From Mesostigma viride (Eukaryota; Streptophyta; Mesostigmatophyceae; Mesostigmatales; Mesostigmataceae), in contig RPFO01000156.1 of NCBI GenBank assembly GCA_009746045.1, forward strand, positions 6,226,947-6,290,946: a stretch of DNA of 64,000 nt, given 5' to 3'. This document shows positions 1 to 9,900 of this stretch, one piece after another. The notes below the pieces were generated by a model. That model had not been told where the DNA came from. It ran no database searches and was given only the letters and a program-made list of their open reading frames with translations. How positions within the stretch are numbered: position 1 is the first letter of the stretch; each line of letters begins with the position of its first letter. A program made the translations under genes and the position numbers.

Positions 1-738
1 CCTCTCCCTCTCCCCCTCTCCTCTTATTGTTCACCAGGTTTCATGCCGATTTTAAATCCCTTTTGCGTCATGCTCCTTGTAGCGTGAATGTGTCATTGTA
101 CTCAACAACATGCTATCAATTGTGGTTCGTTCTTTTTCGCCTCGGGTGCAGGTCACGAGCGTTGCGTGCGGTGCGTCATCAATCCAAGAACAAAAACGAT
201 GTGGCTAACCCTCCCTCTCCCTCTCCTCTCCCTCTCCTCTCCCTCTCCTCTCCTCTCCTCTCCCTCTCCTCTCCCTCTCCCTCTCCCTCTCCCTCTCCTC
301 TCCCCTCCCTCTCCCTCTCCTCTCCTCCCCCTCCCTCTCCCTCTCCTCTCCCTCCCCTCTCCCTCTCCTCTCCCTCTCCTCTCCTCTCCCTCTCCCTCTC
401 CCTCTCCTCTCCTCTCCTCCTCCTCTCCCTCTCCGTCTCCCTCTCCTCTCCCTCCCCTCTCCGCTTACGCCCTCCCTCTCCCTCTCCCTCTCCTCCCTCT
501 CCTTCCCTCTCCCTCTCCCTCTCCCTCTCCCTCTCCCTCTCCTCTCCCTCTCCCCTCCTCCCCTCCACTCTCTCTCTCCCTCTCCTCTCCCTCTCCTTTC
601 CCCCCTCCTCGATCCCCTCCTCCCTCCCTCCCTCCCCCTCCCCCCTCCCTCCTCCCTCTCCCTCCTCCCTCCCTCTCTCTCTTCTCCCTCTCTCTCCTCT
701 CTCTCTCTCTCCTCCTTCCTTCCTCTCTCTCTCTCCTC

Positions 739-776
<38 letters not shown>

Positions 777-1133
777 CCCTCCTCTCCCTCTCCCTCTCTC
801 CCTCCTCCCTCTCCCCTCTCCCTCTCCCTCCCCCTCCCTCTCCCCTCCCTCTCCCTCTCCTCTCCCTCTCCCCTCCTCTCTCTCCTCTCCTCTCCCTCTC
901 CCTCTCCCTCTCCTCTCCCTCCCTCCTCTCCTCTCCCTCCCTCCCTCCCTCCTCCCTCCCTCCTCCCTCCTCCCTCCTCCCTCCCTCCCTCCCTCCCTCC
1001 CTCCCTCCTCCTCCCTCCCTCCCTCCCTCCCTCCCTCCTCCCTCCTCCCTCCCTCCCTCCCTCCCTCCTTCCTCCTCCCTCCTCCCTCCCTCCTCCATCC
1101 CTCCCTCCCTCCCTCCCTCCATCCCTCCATCCC
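1..1133. repeat. CCCTCT/CCCTC low-complexity pyrimidine tract
   Basis: The plus strand is almost pure C and T in irregular CCCTCT, CTCTC and CCTCC units. A non-repetitive island lies at about 31-207. From about 930 the unit drifts to CCCTCC. Long stop-free frames across it (Ser/Pro/Leu-rich on plus, Arg/Glu/Gly-rich on minus) are products of the repeat and not genes. The strict strand asymmetry makes triplex or other non-B DNA possible. Confidence 0.95.
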
Positions 1134-1484
1134 TCTACGGTTACGCTTACGCTTACGGTTACGCTTACGGTTACGCTTACGCTTACGGTTACGCTTACGC
1201 TTACGCTTACGCTTACGCTTACGCTTACGCTTACGCTTACGCTTACGCTTACGCTTACGCTTACGCTTACGCTTACGCTTACGCTTACGCTTACGCTTAC
1301 GCTTACGCTTACGCTTACGCTACGCTACGCTTACGCTTACGCTTACGCTTACGCTTACGCTTACGCTTACGCTTACGCTTACGCTTACGCCTCCTCTCCC
1401 TACGGTTACGCTTACGCTTACGGTTATGCTTACGCTTAGGTTTACGCTTACGCTTACGCTTAGGCTTACGCTTACGCTTACGCC
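1134..1484. repeat. TTACGC hexanucleotide array
   Basis: About 350 bp of tandem TTACGC (read as CGCTTA) with occasional TTACGG, TTAGGT and TTAGGC variants, interrupted at about 1390-1400 by a CCTCTCCCT piece of the surrounding repeat. The variants resemble telomere-type hexamers, but the main unit is not a known green-lineage telomere repeat, so this is best called an internal microsatellite. Confidence 0.9.
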
Positions 1485-2752
<1,268 letters not shown>

Positions 2753-2802
2753 CCTTTTACAAACACCATAATTCTGCCAACGTCACTCTTCCTGGACCGT
2801 GT

Positions 2803-3215
2803 GATAGTTACGCCCGCCGTCGTTTCTTGTCTTACTGGAAGAGCACATGACCAACATTGGTTGTGCTAGTTACGCCCGCCGTCGTTTCTTTTGCCTTTTC
2901 GATGTCGAAATATATCTCGGGAAAGATGCACCCCCGTCAGTTAACTTGTCATCTTGTAAGCTCAATCTTTCCATGATAGTTACGCCCGCCGTCGTTTCTT
3001 TTGCATCTTCGATGTCGAAGTGTTTGTCGTGAAAGTTGCATCCCCGTCAGCTTCTTGTAAGATCAATGTTTCATGATAGTTACGCCCGCCGTCGTTTCTT
3101 TTTTATTTTCGATGTCGAAGAATATGTCGTGAAAGTTGCAGCGCGTTCGTGTCCATTGTGATCTTGTGATATCAAAGTTTCCCATGATAGTTACGCCCGC
3201 CGTCGTTTCTGTTGC
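2803..3215 (+). repeat. Degenerate ~105-bp tandem repeat carrying five hairpin motifs
   Basis: Five units, each with the block GTTACGCCCGCCGTCGTTTC followed by T (starts 2807, 2869, 2979, 3079, 3190), most followed by TTCGATGTCGAA, itself a palindrome. Spacing is 62, 110, 100 and 111 bp. It is the upstream edge of the gene cluster at 3.3-14 kb, and the block is the founder-like form of the hairpin found in that cluster's spacers and introns. Confidence 0.85.
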
Positions 3216-3320
3216 TTCTCGTTCGTTTAAAATATCTAATGAAGTTTTTACCATCGTTCACCTAAAACAAATTACTTTAAATCTGCACCCGTTAAACCAC
3301 ACCCCCCTCGAAATGACTCC

Positions 3321-3560
3321 ATGGTTGCAGAACAAATGTCAGAAGAAGAACAAAAAAAATGCTTCGGAAACCACAAGCGCAAAAGGAAAGCCGATGACAA
3401 TTTAGAGACCCTCTCGGAGGATGTGCCGGAGTTGGTTTCTTCGGATGACGAGTTTGAATACTCAAAAACATCAGGGGGACAAGTTCTTGAGAAAGCATGG
3501 AAGGTGTTTGTGACAAACGCGTTTGTGGAATGGATAAAAAAAAACTATTCCGAGGAATAG
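3321..3560 (+). CDS. Small acidic protein, unknown function
   Basis: An open frame of 79 codons from ATG 3321, or 74 codons from ATG 3336. The second start is attractive because GTTGCAG, a 3' splice-site-like string, ends at 3330, and three of the following genes have GCAG directly before their ATG. The product is charged, with a basic KRKRK stretch near residue 17 of the shorter form (nuclear-signal-like), an acidic middle (SEDVPELVSSDDEFE) and an aromatic C-terminus (VEWIKKNY). No family was recognised. The stop is followed by AT-rich DNA, and only about 70 bp separate it from the MYND gene on the same strand. It is called real on composition, collinearity and start context, but it is short. 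Confidence 0.55.
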   Translation: MVAEQMSEEEQKKCFGNHKRKRKADDNLETLSEDVPELVSSDDEFEYSKTSGGQVLEKAWKVFVTNAFVEWIKKNYSEE

Positions 3561-3628
3561 TAACTTGTTATTATAAAATAATAAATTAATGTTTATGAAT
3601 TTTTTTGTTCGTTTTTTCCCTGAAAAAG

Positions 3629-4384
3629 ATGGAGTCCGAGATCGTGAATGAAGTCTACGGAAGCGTCCTTCAAAACGTTTTCAAACAAGTTCGCTTTCTG
3701 TCGCGTGTCATATTCGAGGAAGTTCGAGTCGCGCAGGAGAGGACAGGCCGCCACTTGGCCGTTTTATTGGCGTTTGATTCGTTCAGCCAAATGGAGAGAA
3801 TTATGTACGCCCAGCTAGCTGATATGAACTTCTGTATTCAAGAGGGTTTTTTCAGACCACAGATGGATCTAAGAGTGCCCATAGACCCAAGGACGGAGTT
3901 CCGCCTTTTGGTGTCGTTCATTACAAAGGGGCCAAAGATAGAGTTGGGGGAAGAGGAAGGGGCTCAGCTTGGGTGCACCTACGGGCGCGCATTTTACCCG
4001 AATGTTACGCATTCTCTGCGCGTGAGGGCTGATGCATGTGTAGGGGCAGTACCCCTCAACATGAACTTTTTCTTGCTCTCTGACCCGATCGTGAGGGATG
4101 GGGATCGCATGCGTAGTACGCGAAAGTGCTCCAAGGAGGGGTGTGGGTGCGAAACAGGACCTCATATCAAGTGGTGTAGAGGATGTAGGGATGCCAGATA
4201 TTGCAGTGAGGAGTGCCAGCGTGCGGACTGGAGTAGGCATAAGGATAGATGCGAACGTCTGAGGCAAGCGAGGGAGGTGCTGGCAGGGGTGAAGTGGGGG
4301 GTTAACGTGACGACGATACTGGATAAAACTATGGGGTCTGATGTCGACTTCTCCTTCAACTTCCACGACGGCTCTGCCTCTTAG
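3629..4384 (+). CDS. MYND-type zinc finger protein
   Basis: A 251-residue product starting MESEIV. The open frame runs further upstream but has no earlier ATG. The N-terminal ~170 residues match no family I recognise. Residues about 173-214 form a MYND finger: cysteine pairs, then WCRGC, RYCSEECQ, W, H and a final C (pattern YC-x3-CQ-x3-W-x2-H-x3-C). MYND fingers bind two zinc ions and usually mediate protein-protein contacts in transcriptional or chromatin regulators. No SET domain follows, so it is not a SMYD methyltransferase. It sits in a one-strand cluster with short AT-rich spacers. The finger is certain from the motif; the role is not known. Confidence 0.85.
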   Translation: MESEIVNEVYGSVLQNVFKQVRFLSRVIFEEVRVAQERTGRHLAVLLAFDSFSQMERIMYAQLADMNFCIQEGFFRPQMDLRVPIDPRTEFRLLVSFITKGPKIELGEEEGAQLGCTYGRAFYPNVTHSLRVRADACVGAVPLNMNFFLLSDPIVRDGDRMRSTRKCSKEGCGCETGPHIKWCRGCRDARYCSEECQRADWSRHKDRCERLRQAREVLAGVKWGVNVTTILDKTMGSDVDFSFNFHDGSAS

Positions 4385-4485
4385 AAAAACTTGAAATGTA
4401 GAGTAATAACTTGTTTATATGATGTTATATTTAATGTTTAATGTTTAATGTTTATAACGTATCATTTTCCTCCTACGCGCAGGAA

Positions 4486-4686
4486 ATGGTGGAGGTTAAG
4501 GAGAGTTTGGCCAAAAGGCAAAGGACCGACACACTTCGACATAATGGAAGGAGTCTTCCATTGTACATCAAAAAAATAGTCGAGGATTACTGGCTCGCTT
4601 CCGACTCGACTCCTCGTCCGAGTCCGGTGATACCGGACAGTGTCAAAGTCTGGAAGGTTTCAGCACATCAATCGCACATTGAATAG
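4486..4686 (+). CDS. Small basic protein, unknown function
   Basis: 66 codons from ATG 4486. The ATG follows the acceptor-like string CGCAG by three bases, as in its neighbours. The frame is open further up to 4441, but that part reads from an AT-rich repeat (ATGTTTA copies) and is unlikely to be coding. The product begins MVEVKESLAKRQRTD, a basic nuclear-signal-like segment, with no recognised domain. A hairpin motif at 4720 and an AATAAA at about 4768 lie in the following spacer. It could be a real small gene or part of a longer spliced one. Confidence 0.45.
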   Translation: MVEVKESLAKRQRTDTLRHNGRSLPLYIKKIVEDYWLASDSTPRPSPVIPDSVKVWKVSAHQSHIE

Positions 4687-4719
4687 ATAATGTTTTATCG
4701 CCATATTGCTGTTCGACAA

Positions 4720-4740
4720 GTTGCGCCTTGGGGCGTTTCT
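4720..4740 (+). promoter_or_regulatory. Spacer hairpin motif, copy 6
   Basis: GTT, then stem CGCC, loop TTGG, stem GGCG, then TTTCT. It lies 34 bp after the stop of the preceding gene. It belongs to the family described in the findings; function unknown. Confidence 0.6.
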
Positions 4741-4826
4741 TTGCGCCAAATTTAAACCTTCGTATTAATAAACAAGTACAATAAAAAAATTTCAAAACGT
4801 TTTTTGAATTTTATTTTCCGGGGCCG

Positions 4827-4850
4827 GTATGTTATCGTAACTTGTCGCAG
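4827..4850 (+). promoter_or_regulatory. GTATGTT...CGCAG element abutting the start codon
   Basis: A 24-base block that begins like a 5' splice site (GTATGT after GGCCG) and ends like a 3' splice site (CGCAG) exactly at ATG 4851. Equivalent blocks sit before ATG 5997 (5978-5996, 19 bases) and ATG 6954 (6918-6953, 36 bases). It could be an ultra-short 5'-UTR intron, a trans-splice acceptor region or a promoter motif. Confidence 0.45.
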
Positions 4851-5716
4851 ATGTCCGGTTCGACGGAAGATTCGTCCGATTCGTCTAGTCACCTCCTGAT
4901 GGAGGATTGGCAACGACTTCAACAACACCAAGCGGTTGCCACTGTCATTCAGAGTGTTGCTCGCTCAATAGGGGCGCCGCGCAAGTGTGATGTGTCCACT
5001 TGCAAGAAAACCGCTCTCGGATTTGACTTGTATTGCCGAAAGCACGAAGAACATTCTCGTCACATCGAAAATGCCCTCAGTCGCGGACTTGGAATGGCGG
5101 GCGCCCTCGGACCTGGATTGGCGGGGGGGCCCTGCGACTTCGCCTGGACATGACTGTCGGAGAGGTCGTGGGTGTAAATTTTGATTTCACCAGGGGAGAC
5201 GAGTACTTCCTTGAAGATTGGATAGTCAAAGACTCCGCGACAGGTGCGGACTTGGCAAAGGGAGGCTACGTTGCCGGCGCCCAAGAAAATGGTTGGAGTA
5301 GCTTGAGATGCTTTTTGATGACGACACCTTTTGCCGACTCGCGTGACACGGATGTAAGCGAACTTTATCGGCGTATGTGTTTTGCACTCGCCGACATTCC
5401 GCTGATAACTCAACGAGAGTTCGATTTTCGCGTGGAAACAAAAGCCAAAGCGATTGTATCCGGCGTGAAGGCGATTGTGGAGGAGGAGCAGGATTCTCTG
5501 TGTGCAGAGTATTTGGAGAGAGTGGCCCCGATGAAGACGAGGAGGTCCGAAATCTATCCTGACACCGGCAACAAGGAGGCAAAGTTGGTGGCCGCCAAAG
5601 AAGAGATGTTCGCTCGTGTCGATGAAATGGCGGCGAAAGAGGTTCCGAGAGTTCGCTCGATCGGTTGTTGCAAAACCTGCAGAGAGTGGAACGAGTCGCG
5701 GGACAGTCTATATTGA
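4851..5716 (+). CDS. C-x4-C-x10-C-x2-H protein, frame broken at a G-run
   Basis: Begins MSGSTEDSSDSSS at ATG 4851, directly after CGCAG. Near residue 46 it has C-x4-C-x10-C-x2-H (KCDVSTCKK then YCRKH), a spacing typical of small zinc-binding knuckles such as the WRKY19-like type. The first frame stops at 5153, but a clearly coding second frame (LDMTVGEVVGVNFDFTRG and onward) runs to 5716. The switch fits the seven-G run at 5123-5129, and a one-base length error there would give a product of about 288 residues. The C-terminal half has no recognised domain and ends with a C-x2-C (CCKTC). The next gene has the same motif and start context, so the two are probably distant paralogues. Confidence 0.6.
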
Positions 5717-5721
5717 TATGA

Positions 5722-5882
5722 GTTGCGCCCGCCGGCGTTTCTCTGGTCTTGAATGCCCCCCCTCTACATACACATTATATTGTCTGGACATTCGTATGTA
5801 GTGACAATCGTAGTCGATGTGATTGCCATTCGTTTGTACGTAGAAAGTGGTTGTTGAGGAAGTTGCGCCCCAGGGCGTTTCT
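5722..5882 (+). promoter_or_regulatory. Two spacer hairpin motifs, copies 7 and 8
   Basis: 5722-5742 has stem CGCC, loop CGCC, stem GGCG. 5862-5882 has stem CGCC, loop CCAG, stem GGCG. Both are flanked by GTT and TTTCT and lie between two genes on the same strand, the first only five bases after a stop codon. Confidence 0.6.
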
Positions 5883-5996
5883 TTGTTGCATTTTCTTCAA
5901 ATTTTAGCTCGCATAAATAGATGAAGATGACTTAATAAATGCCAGTTTTTTTTAATAATATAAACTACTCGCGGCCGGTATGTTCTGGTTTCGCAG

Positions 5997-6731
5997 ATGT
6001 CCAGTCTGACGGTCGACATAAGGGGACGTCCATATCAGGACGCTGTTTTCCGGATTTTTGAGAAGGATCCCGAAAAGAAGTGCCGGGATAGGAAATGTAA
6101 AAAGCTGTCAATTACCGACATGGGTCTGTGTGGGGAACACATCGTAGCTTTTGGAAAGGACATGATTTCCCGTCATTTGCAACAATACGTTGACAACAAT
6201 TGTGTGGGAGGGGCGCAGATGGACGTCCTTCTTGAGGATGGAGTGGACGGAGCCAAAAGGGCTGTAATTCGGCTGTCGGAAATGGATGATGACAAAGAGG
6301 ACGTGAACATTCGCCTTAAGAGGCACGACGATAACACGGCCGATTGTGTGTTTGGGTCTCGAGGAGTGGCGGATGAGAGGCAGGTCTTCCATGATGCCGC
6401 GGAGAAGGTGGTGGAATGGATGATGGGTTGGTCAAATCTTGACGTTCGCATATTCAACCGTCTGACGTCTGATTTCCTTCTCCGGGGAAGTTTCAAGATG
6501 GTTGACCGTGCAAGGCAGTCCAGGAACCAGGTATCCGTTTCCATGGCCAGTCCGATCGCACGCATGATTGAGGGGGGCCCTCTTCCGCGCAACCTTGCCT
6601 CGAGATTTCGAAAATACCGTGAAGGGCTCGACCGAAAATCAGCAGCGATTTCCCATTCGCGAACCACTTATGGGTCGACGGAGGTGGTAACGGAATTTTT
6701 TTGCATTTCCTTGCCAATTGATTCTTTATGA
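5997..6731 (+). CDS. C-x4-C-x10-C-x2-H protein, intact
   Basis: 244 residues from ATG 5997, which directly follows TTTCGCAG. Near residue 31 the sequence CRDRKCKK...LCGEH gives C-x4-C-x10-C-x2-H, the same spacing as the gene upstream, so a single zinc-binding knuckle is likely. The rest has no family I recognise: a charged region (MDDDKEDVNIRLKRHDD) and a helical stretch around residues 120-165. The ATG is followed by TCC in both genes. This supports duplication of the start region and the zinc motif, although the C-terminal halves have diverged. Role unknown. Confidence 0.65.
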   Translation: MSSLTVDIRGRPYQDAVFRIFEKDPEKKCRDRKCKKLSITDMGLCGEHIVAFGKDMISRHLQQYVDNNCVGGAQMDVLLEDGVDGAKRAVIRLSEMDDDKEDVNIRLKRHDDNTADCVFGSRGVADERQVFHDAAEKVVEWMMGWSNLDVRIFNRLTSDFLLRGSFKMVDRARQSRNQVSVSMASPIARMIEGGPLPRNLASRFRKYREGLDRKSAAISHSRTTYGSTEVVTEFFCISLPIDSL

Positions 6732-6771
6732 GGGACATAGAGTTGTTTGTATAGAGAGTGAATTGACGAAA

Positions 6772-6905
6772 GTTGCGACGGCGGTCGCATCTTTTAGTGC
6801 GTCGTTCTCTTGTTATGAATCTCTGTTCATTCTGAATTATAACGTTGTTTGTACCTTGACATAATGATGCATTTTTTGTATTGAGTTGCGACGTGGGGCG
6901 CATCT
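6772..6905 (+). promoter_or_regulatory. Two spacer hairpin motifs, copies 9 and 10
   Basis: 6772-6792 has a perfect six-base stem TGCGAC/GTCGCA around loop GGCG. Two positions differ from the other copies in a paired way, which supports a real stem. 6885-6905 is TGCG...CGCA with a weaker inner pair. Both lie in the 222-bp spacer before the large gene. Confidence 0.6.
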
Positions 6906-6953
6906 TCCTGCTGACTCGTATGTTTTTTCCAATTTTTTTGTTTTGTGTTGCAG

Positions 6954-9900
6954 ATGGAAAAGGGCGGCCCTACATCGCAGGTGGTCGGCGACTCTCCCCC
7001 TAGGGGGGAAGGGTCAGAAGGGCAACCAGTTCAGGCCCAAGGCGCCTCCCCACAACAGCCTCCTCACAAGCGTGCAAGGGAGGGCACGCCGCCCCCAATG
7101 GTGGAATCTGGTGTCAGCTTTGCCGCGGTCACTGGGAAGGATGAGTACCACGGTGGTCTTGAGATGGTGGACGATCCGGTTAAGCGGATTCAGATTGAGC
7201 GGTTTGAGCGACTCGCGAATGGCACTCGTGAACAGCAATTCGCGCTGTACCAAGACATCCTTAATGACAAACCTGAAGTCGCCAAGGTGCCTTATACCTC
7301 CAAGCGCACATTCATGCCTCGTTTCGAAACCCTGCTCCAGCAGGAGCTAAGGTTGCGTCGGTTGGCTCAGAATGCGCCAGAGACAGTAGCCGCCGCGCCC
7401 TCCCATGCCGCGCCTGCCGCAGTAGCCCAAAAGAGGGGGGAGAGTGTGCACGAGTCGGCCGCAGTGCCCTCAACCGCAAGGGATCCCCCCGCGACTTCCA
7501 AGCCGGTCGCGACGGGCGATATGCCCCCGCCGCGGCAGAGGGGAAGGGGGAAGGGGGTCGATGGAGGGGAAGTCCTCGATGTTTTCGATATGACGCTGGG
7601 CAATTTGGAAGGTGGCGGGCCGATCTTCGTAAGTCTCCGCCCATTAAATTGATGTCGTGAAATACAATACGCATTTTTTTGCAATATTCGCCAGACATGT
7701 CATTTCCGACAACTAAGCGGATTTTTACTTTCCGTTGAAATGTTCGCAGGGCCGGCAAGAGGATGTTGGTGCAAGAGAAGCCCGCTCAATGGCGGGAAGC
7801 ACCCAGGTACATGAGTGCGTCAGATTCCTCTCCGGTTTACTTGTATTGAAAAGGTTTGCGTGCGTATATCCTTGTTTATTTTTGTAGTAATTTTTTTCTT
7901 GTGAATGGACAATCGCGTTTGCTATTTTTACAGGGAAGTCCGTTCGAGCAGCAAGAGGGCGGTGACAGGAGGGGAAGTGGATCTTACGGTGGTTCCACTG
8001 CAGAGGGGGGAAGGGTAAGTTACCGTTGACTTACAAATTGAAAGTTTAGGTTCGTCCTCAATTGACAGAGTTACGACGGCCGGCGTTTCTCTACACTTTT
8101 CTTACATTAAAAATCTTCCGTTGATAATGTTCTTGCAGGAAGCCGGTCGTCAGGGTGGGGCAAATCTCCAGGGAGAGGGGGCTATCGCTGTCGGTGAGCC
8201 TGTGTCAGAGGGCGCGGGTGGAAGCGACGGCGATACTGCGAAAATGACACGCTTTAAGGAGCAAGCGGATGCTTATCAACTGAAGAAGTTGGCAAAGTGG
8301 GTTGTGGCCGAGGTGAGAACGGAAACAGCCCCACCTGAGGTACGGAACCAGATGATGACTCTCCATCAAGTCGCTGAGTTGATCGTGAAGAATGCGTGCG
8401 CGCCCGATGGCGCCACACAGCCTGAGGAGATCCCGAGCGCCAAGGCCTTGATAAAGTGGATGGAGGAGAACCTGTTCGAGGGCAAAGGGAAGGAGAGGAA
8501 GTGTAAACTGAAGACGGTGACGATGGCGGACGCCAAGACTCTGATCAAGATGTTGAAGGAACACGATGCCCGCCGGGACAAGTCTCCGAAGATCGCGAAG
8601 GGGTCGAAGAAAGCGGCTGAAGCAGCAGCGGTTGAGGGGAATGAGGTAAGTCTACCTCTGTTGTGAGGGGGGCTTTGTTCTTGAGGTCCAGGTTTCATGT
8701 AGGTTGCGACGGCCGGCGTTTCTCAAGTGTGACACTTACTTCCTTTTGACTAACACTTACTTCCTTTCCTGATTTCGCATCGTTGAGGGAAATGAGCCAA
8801 GTGTACCTCTGTTGTGAGGGGGGCTCTGATCTTGAGGTTTAGGTTTCATCTAGGTTGCGACGGCCGGCGTTTCTCAAGTGTGACATTTACTTTATTCCTT
8901 TCGGTTATGCTTTCCTGATTTTTTCATATCATTGTTAAGGGGAACGAGGTAAGTATACCTCTGTCGTGAGGGGGGCTTTGATGTTGAGGTTCAGGTTTCA
9001 TGTAGGTTGCGACGGCCGGCGTTTCTCAATCGGCATTTACTTTATTCCTTTTGGTTATGCTTTCCTGATTTTTTCGCATCAACGCAGTACGTGCAGGCCG
9101 AGAGGGCGACCCACGCGGCCATCCTGTACTCAATCAGCCTCGACCAGCACGCGCGCCGCGAGAACATGAAAATAGATAGTACGTGGACTGCTGCCGTCGA
9201 CGAACACCAGAAGGGACTCTCCGAAGCACTTGCGACCTACAAGGGGAAGGCGCTGAAGGGAAAGGGGAAAGGAAAGGAGGTGGAGGTTGCGGATGCTCCC
9301 GTGTCTCTGCTTGAGAAATGGGAGAAGTCCCCGGTGTCGCAGGATGATGATGACATCCTGGATGTGAACGATGAGATCGCGAAGGGCAAACGGTTGCGGA
9401 AGCAGCTTGCCGTTCAGCCTCGGGACCTCGATGAGATGTCCAAAGCCTTGGTGCATCGAAATCGGGTGTGGACAAGGAACCTGTTCGTGGGGCCTCAGAA
9501 GCTCCTCGCACGAGACTTGCATCTGTCTAGAGCCGAGCAGAACGCCACCATTTTTGCAAACTCGGAGTCCGACTACGGCCACGACAAGCTGGTGATTCCT
9601 GTGTGGCGGTACTCGTTCCAGTTTTTGGCTGACCGGTGCCCCAACAGTTTTCATGACTGGATGAAAAAGGAAGGCACCCAGCGTCAGCTCGCGCAACTCT
9701 TCGGGGAGATGGGGGGGCACGGACAATGAAGGCTGGCTACGCTCGCGCAATGACTGACAAAGAGATTGATATCTACCTGCGAACGAGCTCGGCCAAGGGA
9801 ATGGCCGAAGCTGCTTCCACCGCGGTTCTGACAGGACCGGCCGATATTCTGGACTCACTTAAGCCCGTGGACGTGAGAAAGGCCGCGCTTTTGGACAGTT

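Noticed and set aside
2807-3210. A CRISPR array (short repeats with spacers)
   Set aside because: Spacers are partly similar to each other and of unequal length, the host is eukaryotic, and there are no cas genes; it is an ordinary tandem repeat.
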